Source: Haloarcula salina
GTDB lineage: Archaea; Halobacteriota; Halobacteria; Halobacteriales; Haloarculaceae
Assembly (NCBI RefSeq): GCF_010119195.1
Contig: NZ_WRXL01000002.1
Location: 591,412 to 655,411, forward strand
DNA: 64,000 bases
Direction: 5' to 3'
The notes beneath the pieces were generated by a model. It saw only the letters and a program-made list of their open reading frames with translations, had not been told where the DNA came from and ran no database searches. Below, piece by piece: positions 34,143-42,112 of this stretch (position 1 is its first letter; every line of letters begins with the position of its first letter). Both the position numbers and the translations under genes were made by a program.

Positions 34143-35732
34143 CTACCTGGCGTCCTGATCCGATTCGGGGTCGACGAGGTCCTCGGCCTCGTCGGCGTCG
34201 TCAGTCGCGCTCTCGGCCTCGTCGCGGTCGCCGTGGATTCTTCGACCGACGCCCGTCGCCTCCGCGAACGCTTCGCCGTCGTAGCCCGCGCGACCGTACA
34301 TCCGCCCGAGGAGGCGGTTGGACCGCGACTGGACGGCGTCGAGGAAGCGGTCCGAGACGATGGACTCGACGACCGCTTCGAGGGACTCCTCGCGGTCGTC
34401 GACGGCCTCTAACAGGCCCAGTTCGATCTGCGCGCCGGCCATATCGGCGTGGCCCCCGGCGGAACCGATCTGCCCGAAGGCGTCCCGCAGCGCCTCGCCG
34501 AGGTCGATGTCGGCCCCGCGGGCGCGCGCCGAGACGTAGATCACACCGTCGATGACGCCGTACACCATCGTCGCCTGGACCCCTTCGAGGTTGAGGAGGC
34601 GGTCCGCCGCCTGCGCGAGCGCGTCTCGGTCGCCGATCACGCCGACGCCGCTCGACAGCACAGAGCCCTCGCGCTGGCGGTTCGTTATCGCGCGCCCGAT
34701 GACAGAGAGCGTCTCGGCGCTCACGCTCGGGTTCTCGATGCGCTGGAGCGCTCCCATGTCCGCGTCGGTGACGAGGTGAGCGGCGGCTTCGAAGTCCTTC
34801 GCGACGACCTCGCGCCGGAAGTCCTTCGTATCGACCTGGATACCGAACAACAGGCCCGTGGCGATGGGGCCGGAGATGTCGACGCCGAACCGCTGGAGGT
34901 AGTCCACCAGCAGCGTGCTCGTCGCCCCGACGCCGCTCCGGAGGTCGACGAAGCGCGCCTCGACGGGCACGCGCGGCGGGTGGTGGTCGATGACGATGTC
35001 GATCGGGGTCTCTTCCGGGAGCTGGTCGTTGACGCCCGGTCGGGAGTGATCGACCAGCGCGAAGCCGTCGAACGGCTCTAAGGCGTCCGGGTCGTCCGGG
35101 TCGAGGTTCGCGAGGTCGAACTCCAGGACGTTCACGAACGCGCGGTTCTCCTGGTGGGAGATCTCCCCGTAGTAACAGATCGTCACCTCGCAGCCGGCCC
35201 GCTCGGCGAGTTCGCCAAGCGCGACGGCGCTCGCGATCGCGTCCGGGTCGGGGTTGTCGTGCGTGACGACCGCCAGGTGGTCGTCGACGTCCCGGAGGAC
35301 CTGCTGGAGCTTGCGAGCGCGCGTCCCCTCGTCGCCGACAATCTCTTGGAGGCGCTCCGTCACGACTGCCTCGGGGACCACCACGCGGTCGGCCGCGGCC
35401 TCCAGGCGCTCGCGCTGTTCCGGCGGTGCCTCCGTCCCGGCGTAGGCGAACAGGAACGCGTCGGGGAAGCACTCGGCCGCGAGGGTCGCCGCCGCGGTGT
35501 TCCGGTCCGGATCCTCGCCGGCGACGACGACGCTCTCCGGTTCGAAATCCAGCGCAGAGAGCGTCGCGCGGTCGGTCGGATCGGCCTCGTGGACTTCGAC
35601 CCCGTCCGCGCGGAGCGTCTCGACCCGGTGCTCGTCGTCGGTGACGACCACGAGATCGCCGGCGTCGGCGCTGACGTGATCGAGGAGGTGTCGTGCCGTC
35701 GGCCCGAATCCGAGCACCAGCCGAGAAAGCAT
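34143..35732 (-). CDS. RCK/TrkA-N plus DHH-DHHA1 phosphoesterase
   Basis: 529 residues. The first ~125 residues are a TrkA-N/RCK nucleotide-binding domain (MLSRLVLGFGPTARHLLDHVSADAGDLVVVTDD). The DHH domain follows with VVTHDNPDPDAIASAVALGELA (DxD) and the DHH motif in IVIDHHPPRVPVEA. A DHHA1 segment with GSAGGHADMAGAQIELGLLE closes it. DHH-DHHA1 enzymes hydrolyse c-di-AMP, oligoribonucleotides or pAp. The RCK domain may sense the ligand (c-di-AMP or NAD+), which would fit osmotic K+ control, but that is inference. Confidence 0.93.
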   Translation of the reverse strand: MLSRLVLGFGPTARHLLDHVSADAGDLVVVTDDEHRVETLRADGVEVHEADPTDRATLSALDFEPESVVVAGEDPDRNTAAATLAAECFPDAFLFAYAGTEAPPEQRERLEAAADRVVVPEAVVTERLQEIVGDEGTRARKLQQVLRDVDDHLAVVTHDNPDPDAIASAVALGELAERAGCEVTICYYGEISHQENRAFVNVLEFDLANLDPDDPDALEPFDGFALVDHSRPGVNDQLPEETPIDIVIDHHPPRVPVEARFVDLRSGVGATSTLLVDYLQRFGVDISGPIATGLLFGIQVDTKDFRREVVAKDFEAAAHLVTDADMGALQRIENPSVSAETLSVIGRAITNRQREGSVLSSGVGVIGDRDALAQAADRLLNLEGVQATMVYGVIDGVIYVSARARGADIDLGEALRDAFGQIGSAGGHADMAGAQIELGLLEAVDDREESLEAVVESIVSDRFLDAVQSRSNRLLGRMYGRAGYDGEAFAEATGVGRRIHGDRDEAESATDDADEAEDLVDPESDQDAR

Positions 35733-35766
35733 ACTCGCAGTCGGCTCTGGAGCGCCTAAAATCCCG

Positions 35767-36195
35767 TTATTTCAGCCGTTCCTGGAGGAAGGACGGATGC
35801 GCGGCCGTTACGCCATCGAGCGACAGGATCTTGTCCTCGATGACCTCTGCCAGAGAGTCCCCGTCGAGCGCGCGGACCTCGGCCATCAGCATGTGGTCGC
35901 CGCTGGAGGTGTACAGCTCTTCGACCGCCGGGATGTCCTTCAGTTGGCGCGTCGCTTCGACGTAGCGCTCGCTCGCCACGTCGATGCCGACGAGCGCGAT
36001 GGACTGGCCCGCCAGCTTCTTCGGGTCGATGTCGGCGGAGTACCCGACGATGACGCCCTCCTCTTCGAGCTTCTGGATGTACTTGCGCACCGTGGGCTTC
36101 GACACGTCTGCACGCTCCGCGATCTCCGCGTACGAAGCCTGTGCGTCCTCTTCGAGGACCGAAAGGATTCGACGCTCCGTAGACTCGGAACTCAT
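35767..36195 (-). CDS. lrpA1: Lrp/AsnC family transcriptional regulator (LrpA1 type)
   Basis: 142 residues from ATG 36195 (MSSESTERRILSVLEEDAQASYAEIAERAD). The wHTH is ADVSKPTVRKYIQKLEEEGVIVGYSADIDPKKL. The RAM ligand-binding domain follows with GVDVASERYVEATRQLKDIPAVEELYTSSGDHMLMAEVRALD. The order porA-porB-lrpA1 is, as I recall it, conserved with Halobacterium salinarum, so the name is by synteny. It probably responds to an amino acid and may control the adjacent por genes (inference). Confidence 0.88.
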   Translation of the reverse strand: MSSESTERRILSVLEEDAQASYAEIAERADVSKPTVRKYIQKLEEEGVIVGYSADIDPKKLAGQSIALVGIDVASERYVEATRQLKDIPAVEELYTSSGDHMLMAEVRALDGDSLAEVIEDKILSLDGVTAAHPSFLQERLK

Positions 36196-36280
36196 GGAGC
36201 TATCTTTTCGGTGCATGAAAAAATATCTTCCGAACCGGAAAGCCGGTTTCGGGAAGCCGTCGAACGAACCGACGGGACCC

Positions 36281-37219
36281 TTATTTGTGATGCTCGAGGA
36301 GGTTGTCGTAGGTCCGCTCCCACTCCGCGTCCTCGTCGAAGTACCGCTCCGCGAGCGGTTCCTCCGGCATCTCGCCGATCTGGCGCTTCTCCTGTCCGTA
36401 GGAGGGGCGCGCGTCTTCGACGTACATCCGTCCGGTGAGGACTTCGCCCTCGTAGAGCTTCTCCTCGGTCTGGCGCATCATCTCGGCGGCCTCCGCGCGG
36501 TCCGAGAGGTCGAAGTCGTAGTCGTCGGACTGCTGGACGTCCGTGTACGGGACGTAGTGCTTCGCGTCCTTGTTCCAGGTCGGACACTGGGTCAGGAAGT
36601 CGATGTGCGCGAAGCCGTCGTGTTCGATGGCCTCGGCGATGATCTCCTTGGCCTGGTTCGGATTCACGGCGGCCGTGCGAGCGATGTAGGTCGCGCCGGC
36701 GTTGAGCGACTGGCTCAGCGGCCGGATCGGCGACTTCGCCGAGCCGTGGGGCTGCGTCTTGGACTTGTGCCCCTTCGGCGAGGTCGGCGAGGTCTGCCCC
36801 TTGGTCAGCCCGAAGATCTCGTTGTTGAACACGATATACGTCATATCGTGGTTCTCACGGGCCGTGTGGATGAGGTGGTTTCCGCCGATGCCGTACCCGT
36901 CGCCGTCACCGCCGGCGGCGATGACTTCGAGTTCGGGGTTGGCGAGCTTCGCCGCCCGGGCGACGGGCAGCGAGCGGCCGTGGATGGTGTGGAAGCCGTA
37001 GCTGTTGAAGTAGCTGTTGAGCTTTCCGGAACAGCCGATGCCCGTGAACAGGGCGACCTCGTCGGGATTGCGTCCGACCTCCGGCATGGCCTGTTTCAGC
37101 GCCTTCAGGACGCCGAAGTCGCCACAGCCGGGACACCAGGTCGCCTGCGGCTCGATGCCGGGCGTGAACTCGTCGCGGTCGATCTCTCGCTCGTCGCCGA
37201 TTGCACTGAATGCACTCAT
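36281..37219 (-). CDS. porB: Pyruvate:ferredoxin oxidoreductase subunit beta
   Basis: 312 residues. The Fe-S ligands C29 and C32 lie in TWCPGCGDFG, with C59 of GIGCSGK and a later Cys of LTQCPTWN. The thiamine diphosphate and Mg2+ motif is AGGDGDGYGIGGNHLIHTARE (about residues 97-117). It starts 3 nt after porA ends. The complex decarboxylates pyruvate and passes electrons to 2Fe-2S ferredoxin. 2-oxoglutarate oxidoreductase (KorB) is the nearest alternative; the porA partner length supports Por. Confidence 0.92.
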   Translation of the reverse strand: MSAFSAIGDEREIDRDEFTPGIEPQATWCPGCGDFGVLKALKQAMPEVGRNPDEVALFTGIGCSGKLNSYFNSYGFHTIHGRSLPVARAAKLANPELEVIAAGGDGDGYGIGGNHLIHTARENHDMTYIVFNNEIFGLTKGQTSPTSPKGHKSKTQPHGSAKSPIRPLSQSLNAGATYIARTAAVNPNQAKEIIAEAIEHDGFAHIDFLTQCPTWNKDAKHYVPYTDVQQSDDYDFDLSDRAEAAEMMRQTEEKLYEGEVLTGRMYVEDARPSYGQEKRQIGEMPEEPLAERYFDEDAEWERTYDNLLEHHK

Positions 37220-37222
37220 GGG

Positions 37223-39121
37223 TTAGTCACCTGCCGCGGGTACGAACTTCATGTTGCTCGCGGCGAGTTCCTCGCCGTCGATGCTGGACTCGAACCCGTC
37301 GACGATCTCGGCGGGCTCGAAGGGGTTACCGTTGTACTTCAGCAAGCTCGACAGCTTCTCGCCGTACTTGCCGAGTTCCTTCTGGGTCAGTCCCCGGAAC
37401 TGGGCGGTGGCGTTCATCTCGACGACGAGCGCCTCGTCGACGGACTCGAGCCACTCGCTGACTTCCTCGACCGGGTAGGGCATCATGTCGGAGACGCCCA
37501 GCGCTTTCACGGAGTGACCGTTCTCGTTGAGCCGGTCGACGGCTTCGAAGGCCGTGTCCTGCTGGCTCCCCCAGACGAGGATCCCGTGATCCGCGTCCTC
37601 CGGCCCGTAGTAGGTCTGGTGGCCCGCGTTCTCGTCTAGGTCGGCGCGGATGTCGTCGAGCTTGTTCAGCCGCCGCTCCATCTGGGCGATGCGGTTCTCG
37701 GGGTCCTCGCTGATGTGGCCCGAGGGGTTGTGCTCGTTGCCGGTCGCGAGGTAGCGCCCGTCCTTCTGGCCCGGCACGGAGCGCGGGCTGACGTTCGAGC
37801 CGTCCTCCGGCTCGTGAAGGAAGCGCTGGAACTTCCCGGAGGGGTGGTGTGCGGCCTCCTGGATCTCCTCCTCGGTGAGGACGGAGCCGGGGTCGGCGTT
37901 CGGCTCCTCGTCGAAGTGACTGGCCGGGAGGTTCCGGAGCTCGCCCTGGATCTTCTGGTCGTAGACGACGATGGCCGGAATCTGGTACTCGTAGGCGATG
38001 CGGAACGCAGACCGGGTCTGCGTGTAGCACTCGCGGATGTTCGCGGGCGCGAACACGACGCGCGCGGAGTCGCCCTGCGAGGTGTACAGGACGTGTTCGA
38101 GGTCGGCCTGCTCGGGCTTGGTCGGCATCCCGGTCGACGGACCGGCACGCATGGCTTCGACCAGCACGATGGGCGTCTCGGTCATCTCGGCGAGTCCGAG
38201 CGGCTCTGACATCAGCGCGAAGCCACCGCCGGACGACCCGGACATGGCCTTCACGCCGGCGTGTGACGCACCGAGGGCGAGCGCGGCGGCCGCGATCTCG
38301 TCCTCGACCTGCTCGGAGATTCCACCGAACTCCGGCAGGTGCTGTGACATGATGGTGAACACGTCGGTCCACGGCGTCATCGGGTAGCCCGAGATGAACC
38401 GACAGCCCTCGTCGAGCGCCCCGTAGGAGATGGCGTTCGAACCCGAGAGGATGACTTGCTCCTCGTCGTGGGAGTTGTCTGGCACCTCGATGTCGTGGTC
38501 GATGTCGAGGTCGGCCGCGGCCTCGTAGGCGTCGTGCAGGACGTTGAGGTTCGCCTCCTGCATGTCGCCGCTCATGTTCTGCTCGATGAGCTGTTCGAAC
38601 TCGGCGGTGTCGATGTCGAGGATGGCGGCGGTCGCGCCGATCCCGGCCGTGTTCCGCATGATCTCGCGGCCGTGTTCCTTGGCGATGCCGCGCAGGTCCA
38701 TCGGGACGACGTGCCAGCCGTTCTCCTCGGCGGCCTCTTCGAGTTCGATCTCCTCGACGTCCTCTTCGTCGAGGAGCCCCTCGTCGTAGAGGAGGACGCC
38801 GCCCTCGCGGAGGTCGTCGAAGTTCTCGTACAGCGGCTTCAGCTCTTCCTTCCCGTAATAGGCCTCTTCCTGCGGGTTGCGGGCGAAGGAGTCGCCCAGC
38901 GCGAGCAGGAAGTTGTAGCCGTCACCGCGTGACTGTACCGGCTCGTCTTTCGCGCGTACTTCCACGTACGTGTGGCCGCCACGGATGCGCGACGGGTAGT
39001 GGCGATGTGTGAACACGTGAAGCCCCGACCGCATCAAGGCTTTCGCGAAGTTCTGGCTCGTCGAGTCGATCCCGTCACCGGAACCGCCAGCGATGCGCCA
39101 GATTAGTTCGTTGTCTGTCAT
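37223..39121 (-). CDS. porA: Pyruvate:ferredoxin oxidoreductase subunit alpha (gamma-alpha fusion)
   Basis: 632 residues from ATG 39121 (MTDNELIWRIAGGSGDGIDSTSQNF). The gamma-type domain comes first (RRIRGGHTYVEVRA region near residues 40-56). The alpha domain starts near 205 with LSGSNAISYGALDEGCRFISGYPMTPWTDV and EDEIAAAALALGASHAGVKAMSGSSGGGFALM, and the PSTGMPTKPEQADL loop is intact. It supplies the ferredoxin-facing and pyruvate-binding parts of the enzyme. 65 upstream codons in frame are outside the family and lie in the promoter region. TATA-like AATCTTTAG (minus strand, 39179-39190) lies about 60 bp before the ATG. Confidence 0.93.
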   Translation of the reverse strand: MTDNELIWRIAGGSGDGIDSTSQNFAKALMRSGLHVFTHRHYPSRIRGGHTYVEVRAKDEPVQSRGDGYNFLLALGDSFARNPQEEAYYGKEELKPLYENFDDLREGGVLLYDEGLLDEEDVEEIELEEAAEENGWHVVPMDLRGIAKEHGREIMRNTAGIGATAAILDIDTAEFEQLIEQNMSGDMQEANLNVLHDAYEAAADLDIDHDIEVPDNSHDEEQVILSGSNAISYGALDEGCRFISGYPMTPWTDVFTIMSQHLPEFGGISEQVEDEIAAAALALGASHAGVKAMSGSSGGGFALMSEPLGLAEMTETPIVLVEAMRAGPSTGMPTKPEQADLEHVLYTSQGDSARVVFAPANIRECYTQTRSAFRIAYEYQIPAIVVYDQKIQGELRNLPASHFDEEPNADPGSVLTEEEIQEAAHHPSGKFQRFLHEPEDGSNVSPRSVPGQKDGRYLATGNEHNPSGHISEDPENRIAQMERRLNKLDDIRADLDENAGHQTYYGPEDADHGILVWGSQQDTAFEAVDRLNENGHSVKALGVSDMMPYPVEEVSEWLESVDEALVVEMNATAQFRGLTQKELGKYGEKLSSLLKYNGNPFEPAEIVDGFESSIDGEELAASNMKFVPAAGD

Positions 39122-39415
39122 GGTGAAATCCTCGGCCCCAGCTCTGGTGCCGTATCTCGCCAATTGGAGGGCCGTGACTAAAGATTTTCCACTACAACAC
39201 CGTTCATTAATCGTTATCTTTCGATTCAGCGGCTCACGTGCCGGATTTCGACTTTCGGATCGTCTGTCCGTGGTATGTCGGAGAATACCGCGATTATGCG
39301 GAGAATACGGCCGCAATATATCGCCCGCAGTGCCTGTAATTCACGGCCCGTCGGGTGACTCTCGGTGAGAGTCGTCGGAACGACTAACACAGTGAGAACC
39401 GATGTCTAATCGAGG
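39122..39415. promoter_or_regulatory. Divergent porA / DICT-protein regulatory region
   Basis: About 295 bp, partly AT-rich near 39170-39230. It carries the porA promoter on the minus strand and, on the plus strand, a perfect 7-bp hairpin GACTCTC-GGT-GAGAGTC (39357-39373), 43 bp before the ATG at 39416. That palindrome could be an operator or an mRNA hairpin; nothing else is seen. Confidence 0.4.
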
Positions 39416-40135
39416 ATGTCGTTAACGGAACTCATCGCCGGAGTGGAGGACCACCAGAAGACGCTGACGGTCTTCAACGCCGGGGAGTCGGTCGTGGACG
39501 ACCTGCGCGAGCGTTTTTCCGATCGGAACGTGCGGGTGCGTGCGGAACGAACTGAGAGCGGCCGTCCCGGGGAGTTCATCACGCTCAGCGACGGCGACGA
39601 AGTCGTCGCGGCCGCGAGCCTCGATTCGTTCACCGAGACGCTCTCGAACGGCGATCGCTACATCACGCGCGACAGCAGTCCCTATCGCTCGATTCTGGAT
39701 CACATGGACGAAACGATGTTCACGTCGTGGTCCATCGAACGGATGGTCGCCGCCTCGCGCGAGATCGAGGATCGCGCGTGGCGCGTCGGAAACGGGTCGC
39801 TGCACGCGGGTTTCCAGACGCTGTCGACCCTGCAGGGCGAACTCGACCTGTACGAGCGACTCGGCGAGACGGAGGTGTCGGTCCACGCCTACGCCGTCCC
39901 GGACATCGAACCCCCGGAATCGAGCGCGTTCTCCCTCCACCTCGAACGCAGCCAGGAGATCGCCGACTCCTGGTTCGTCGTCTTCGACGGCGGCGGCGAT
40001 CCCAGACAGAAGTGTGCGCTGCTGGCCGAGGAGCGAGAGCCCCGACAGTTCTACGGGTTCTGGACCTACGACGAATCGACGGTCGACTGGATCATCGACT
40101 ACCTGGAGTCGACCTACGGCTATCTCGAACAGTAA
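39416..40135 (+). CDS. DICT sensory domain protein
   Basis: 239 residues. It resembles the DICT (diguanylate cyclase- and two-component-associated) sensor domain, with SLTELIAGVEDHQKTLTVFNAG, FSDRNVRVRAERTESGRP, and FFDGGG/YGFWTYDESTVDWIIDYLEST segments, here as a stand-alone haloarchaeal form. Residues 110-140 (HAGFQTLSTLQGELDLYERLGETEVSVHAYAVPD) form the central core. Haloarchaeal DICT proteins are presumed to sense light or redox; no cofactor motif is visible. It is next to the replication origin, 100 bp before the inverted recognition box. Confidence 0.78.
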   Translation: MSLTELIAGVEDHQKTLTVFNAGESVVDDLRERFSDRNVRVRAERTESGRPGEFITLSDGDEVVAAASLDSFTETLSNGDRYITRDSSPYRSILDHMDETMFTSWSIERMVAASREIEDRAWRVGNGSLHAGFQTLSTLQGELDLYERLGETEVSVHAYAVPDIEPPESSAFSLHLERSQEIADSWFVVFDGGGDPRQKCALLAEEREPRQFYGFWTYDESTVDWIIDYLESTYGYLEQ

Positions 40136-40235
40136 GGCCCACATCCCCCGGAACGGCGCGTCTGCGCGCTCTCATTCGTCCGGTGATCATCGATCTCCTT
40201 TTACGTTTGGACTACTCTATCCGGCGGGACAGACA

Positions 40236-40257
40236 CACACCACCCTGCAAGTGTTCT
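40236..40257 (-). repeat. Inverted ORB-like repeat upstream of the AT-rich element
   Basis: Read on the minus strand it is AGAACACTTGCAGGGTGGTGTG, split here as AGAACACTTG + CAGGGTGGTGTG. It matches the boxes found downstream of orc1/cdc6 (consensus AACACTTGCASGGTGGTGT). Its orientation opposes the others, as in origin cores. Confidence 0.85.
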
Positions 40258-40399
40258 GAATCGGAGAGTGGTGGGTGGACACGACGACGCGACCGAGACG
40301 CGGATTCGGATATAACTTCGAGAATACTGCGGGGCGATTGGTCGTTTGGTCCATAACTCAGAATGCGCGAGATTCGAGTATTCTCGGAGCATATCGACT

Positions 40400-40490
40400 C
40401 TTGATTGTTTTCTCGTCTGAACCACTCTCGGTTTCGCAGTAGTAAATTTTGCACGTATCGTAAAATATAACAAATAGCCGGATTCTCCGA
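40400..40490. other. AT-rich candidate duplex unwinding element
   Basis: The stretch from about 40400 to 40490 is much richer in A and T than its GC-rich neighbours, with runs such as GTAAATTTTGC and TAAAATATAACAAATAG. It lies between the inverted and the direct recognition boxes. No gene crosses it. Its role as the unwinding element is inferred from position. Confidence 0.6.
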
Positions 40491-40596
40491 ATTGCAAACG
40501 TCTGGTCTGACGCTAAATCACAGGACTGAAGTATCGTGACTTCAGGTTCCCGACAGAGCAGTTCTCACCGGGATGACTACGAGTTAGTCTCGAAAA

Positions 40597-40618
40597 AACA
40601 CTCGCACGGTGGTGTGTG
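40597..40618 (+). repeat. ORB-like repeat
   Basis: AACACTCGCACGGTGGTGTG, one mismatch-rich member of the AACACTTGCASGGTGGTGT family, direct orientation, 25 bp before the next box and about 80-100 bp before the orc1/cdc6 start. Confidence 0.8.
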
Positions 40619-40642
40619 CCCACCTCCATCGAGAACACTTGA

Positions 40643-40663
40643 AACACTTGAACGGTGGTCGTG
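40643..40663 (+). repeat. ORB-like repeat abutting the orc1/cdc6 promoter
   Basis: AACACTTGAACGGTGGTCGTG. It ends 3 bp before the TATA box of orc1/cdc6 (TTTATATA at 40667-40674). Binding here would cover the BRE position, so the protein could repress its own gene (inference). Confidence 0.8.
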
Positions 40664-40680
40664 GATTTTATATATGACCG
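40664..40680 (+). promoter_or_regulatory. TATA box of orc1/cdc6
   Basis: TTTATATA at 40667-40674 lies 26-33 bp before the ATG at 40700. This fixes the start at 40700, implies a leaderless mRNA, and excludes the in-frame ATG at 40655, which sits upstream of the box. Confidence 0.7.
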
Positions 40681-40699
40681 ACCGAAAGGTGGTCCACGG

Positions 40700-42028
40700 A
40701 TGGTCGACGTGAACGAGAACCCCTTCGACGGGACCGACGCGATCTTCGAGCGGAAGCAGCCACTGAAGAAGGACACGTTCACTCCCGACACGATCTTCCA
40801 CCGCGACGAGGAGATCGAGTTCTACATCAACGCGCTCCAGGACGTGATCGTCGGCCACGACCCGAACAACGTCTTCGTCTACGGACCCACCGGCGTCGGG
40901 AAGACCGCCGTCACGAAATGGGTCAGGGACAAACTCGAGGAGAAGGCCGACGCGGAGGAGATCCCGCTCACCGTCGTCGGCCCGATCAACTGCCGGAACT
41001 ACCGGTCTGCGTACGCGCTCGTCAACACGCTCGTCAACGAGTTCCGCGACCCCGAAGACCAGCTCCCGGAGAGCGGCTACAGCACTGACAGCGTCTTCGA
41101 GTTCCTCTACGAGGAGATCGAGGCCGTCGGCGGGAACGTCCTCATAATCTTAGACGAGATCGACAACATTCCGGCGGACGCGCGAAACGACTTCCTCTAC
41201 GAACTGCCGCGGGCGGAGGCAAACGAGAACACGCCGATCACGGACGCGAAGGTCGGTCTCATCGGCATCTCGAACGATCTGAAGTTCGTCGACGTGCTGG
41301 AACCGAAAGTGAAGTCGACGCTGGGCGAACGCGAGATCAAGTTCGGGCCCTACGACGCGAACGAACTCAGGGACATCCTCGGCTACTACGCCGACATCGC
41401 GTTCCGGGACGACGTCCTCGGTGACGAGGTGGTCCCGCTGGCCGCGGCGTTCTCCGCTCAGGAACGCGGCGACGTGCGCCAGGGGCTCCGAATTCTGGAG
41501 AAAGCCGGGGAGTACGCCCGGATGGAGGGTACAGAGGGCGTGACGGAGGCTCACACGCGCCGCGCGACAGACACCATCGAGACCGACGAACTCCTCGACT
41601 ACTTCGAACACGACCTCAGCTCACAGCAGGCGCTGACGTATCTGGCGACGACGCTCGCTCTCATCGAACCGAAACACGAGGCGTCGACGAAGCGAATCTA
41701 CAATCTGTACTCATCTATCGCGGAGTCCAGCGGCCGCCGGGTCAAGTCCGAGCGCAAGATCTACGAGTTCCTCGATCAGCTCTCGATGCAGGGACTCGTC
41801 CGCTCCGCCGAGCGGAATCTCGGTCGGAAGGGCGGTCGTAAGTACATCTACGAGGTCACCGACGACCCGGCCGACATCATCAGCGCCGCGCTCCAGTCCT
41901 CTTACAGCGACGCCGTCCCGAGCAACGTCGATGGCATCCTCGAACACTATCTGGAGGGGGAGGCGACCGAGTTCGAGGCGCCGGACACCACCGACGACGA
42001 ACAACAGAACCTCTGGCAGTTCACCTGA
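40700..42028 (+). CDS. cdc6: Orc1/Cdc6 replication initiator
   Basis: 442 residues from ATG 40700. AAA+ motifs are clear: Walker A GPTGVGKT at residues 62-69 and Walker B LDEID at 151-155. Sensor and lid regions follow (VGLIGISNDLKFVDVLEPKV, FGPYDANELRDIL), and a C-terminal winged helix (SIAESSGRRVKSERKIYEFLDQLSMQGLVRSAERN) binds origin DNA. It loads MCM at the neighbouring origin. The tail NLWQFT-stop is part of a 31-bp unit that is then repeated twice more outside the gene. The acidic C-terminal end is short. Each haloarchaeal origin is usually served by its own cdc6, so this protein should recognise the local AACACTTGC boxes. Confidence 0.97.
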   Translation: MVDVNENPFDGTDAIFERKQPLKKDTFTPDTIFHRDEEIEFYINALQDVIVGHDPNNVFVYGPTGVGKTAVTKWVRDKLEEKADAEEIPLTVVGPINCRNYRSAYALVNTLVNEFRDPEDQLPESGYSTDSVFEFLYEEIEAVGGNVLIILDEIDNIPADARNDFLYELPRAEANENTPITDAKVGLIGISNDLKFVDVLEPKVKSTLGEREIKFGPYDANELRDILGYYADIAFRDDVLGDEVVPLAAAFSAQERGDVRQGLRILEKAGEYARMEGTEGVTEAHTRRATDTIETDELLDYFEHDLSSQQALTYLATTLALIEPKHEASTKRIYNLYSSIAESSGRRVKSERKIYEFLDQLSMQGLVRSAERNLGRKGGRKYIYEVTDDPADIISAALQSSYSDAVPSNVDGILEHYLEGEATEFEAPDTTDDEQQNLWQFT

Positions 42029-42090
42029 GGTCGAACAGAACCTCTGGCAGTTCACCTGAGGTCGAACAGAACCTCTGGCAGTTCACCTGG
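42003..42090 (+). repeat. 31-bp tandem triplication of the cdc6 3' end
   Basis: The unit AACAGAACCTCTGGCAGTTC + ACCTGAGGTCG occurs at 42003-42033 and 42034-42064, and a third partial copy ends near 42090. The first copy holds the last coding residues (NLWQFT) and the TGA of cdc6. Copies two and three are outside the gene. The repeats are identical, so the event is recent or maintained. Confidence 0.92.
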
Positions 42091-42112
42091 GGCCGGCCGC
42101 CGCAGGATCGGA

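Larger units (their letters stand above)
40236..40663. other. Chromosomal replication origin (oriC-type)
   Basis: Origin-recognition-box-like repeats bracket an AT-rich stretch immediately before orc1/cdc6. One box is inverted (40236-40257) and two are direct (40597-40618 and 40643-40663). The sequence between, most AT-rich around 40400-40490 (GTAAATTTTGCACGTATCG, TAAAATATAACAAATAG), is the likely unwinding region. Inverted boxes around an AT-rich element beside a cdc6 gene is the standard haloarchaeal origin design. Activity is not proven by sequence. Confidence 0.82.

Noticed and set aside
40655..40699. Earlier in-frame ATG for cdc6 at 40655
   Set aside because: It precedes and covers the TATA box at 40667-40674; the ATG at 40700 fits the promoter spacing and the family start.
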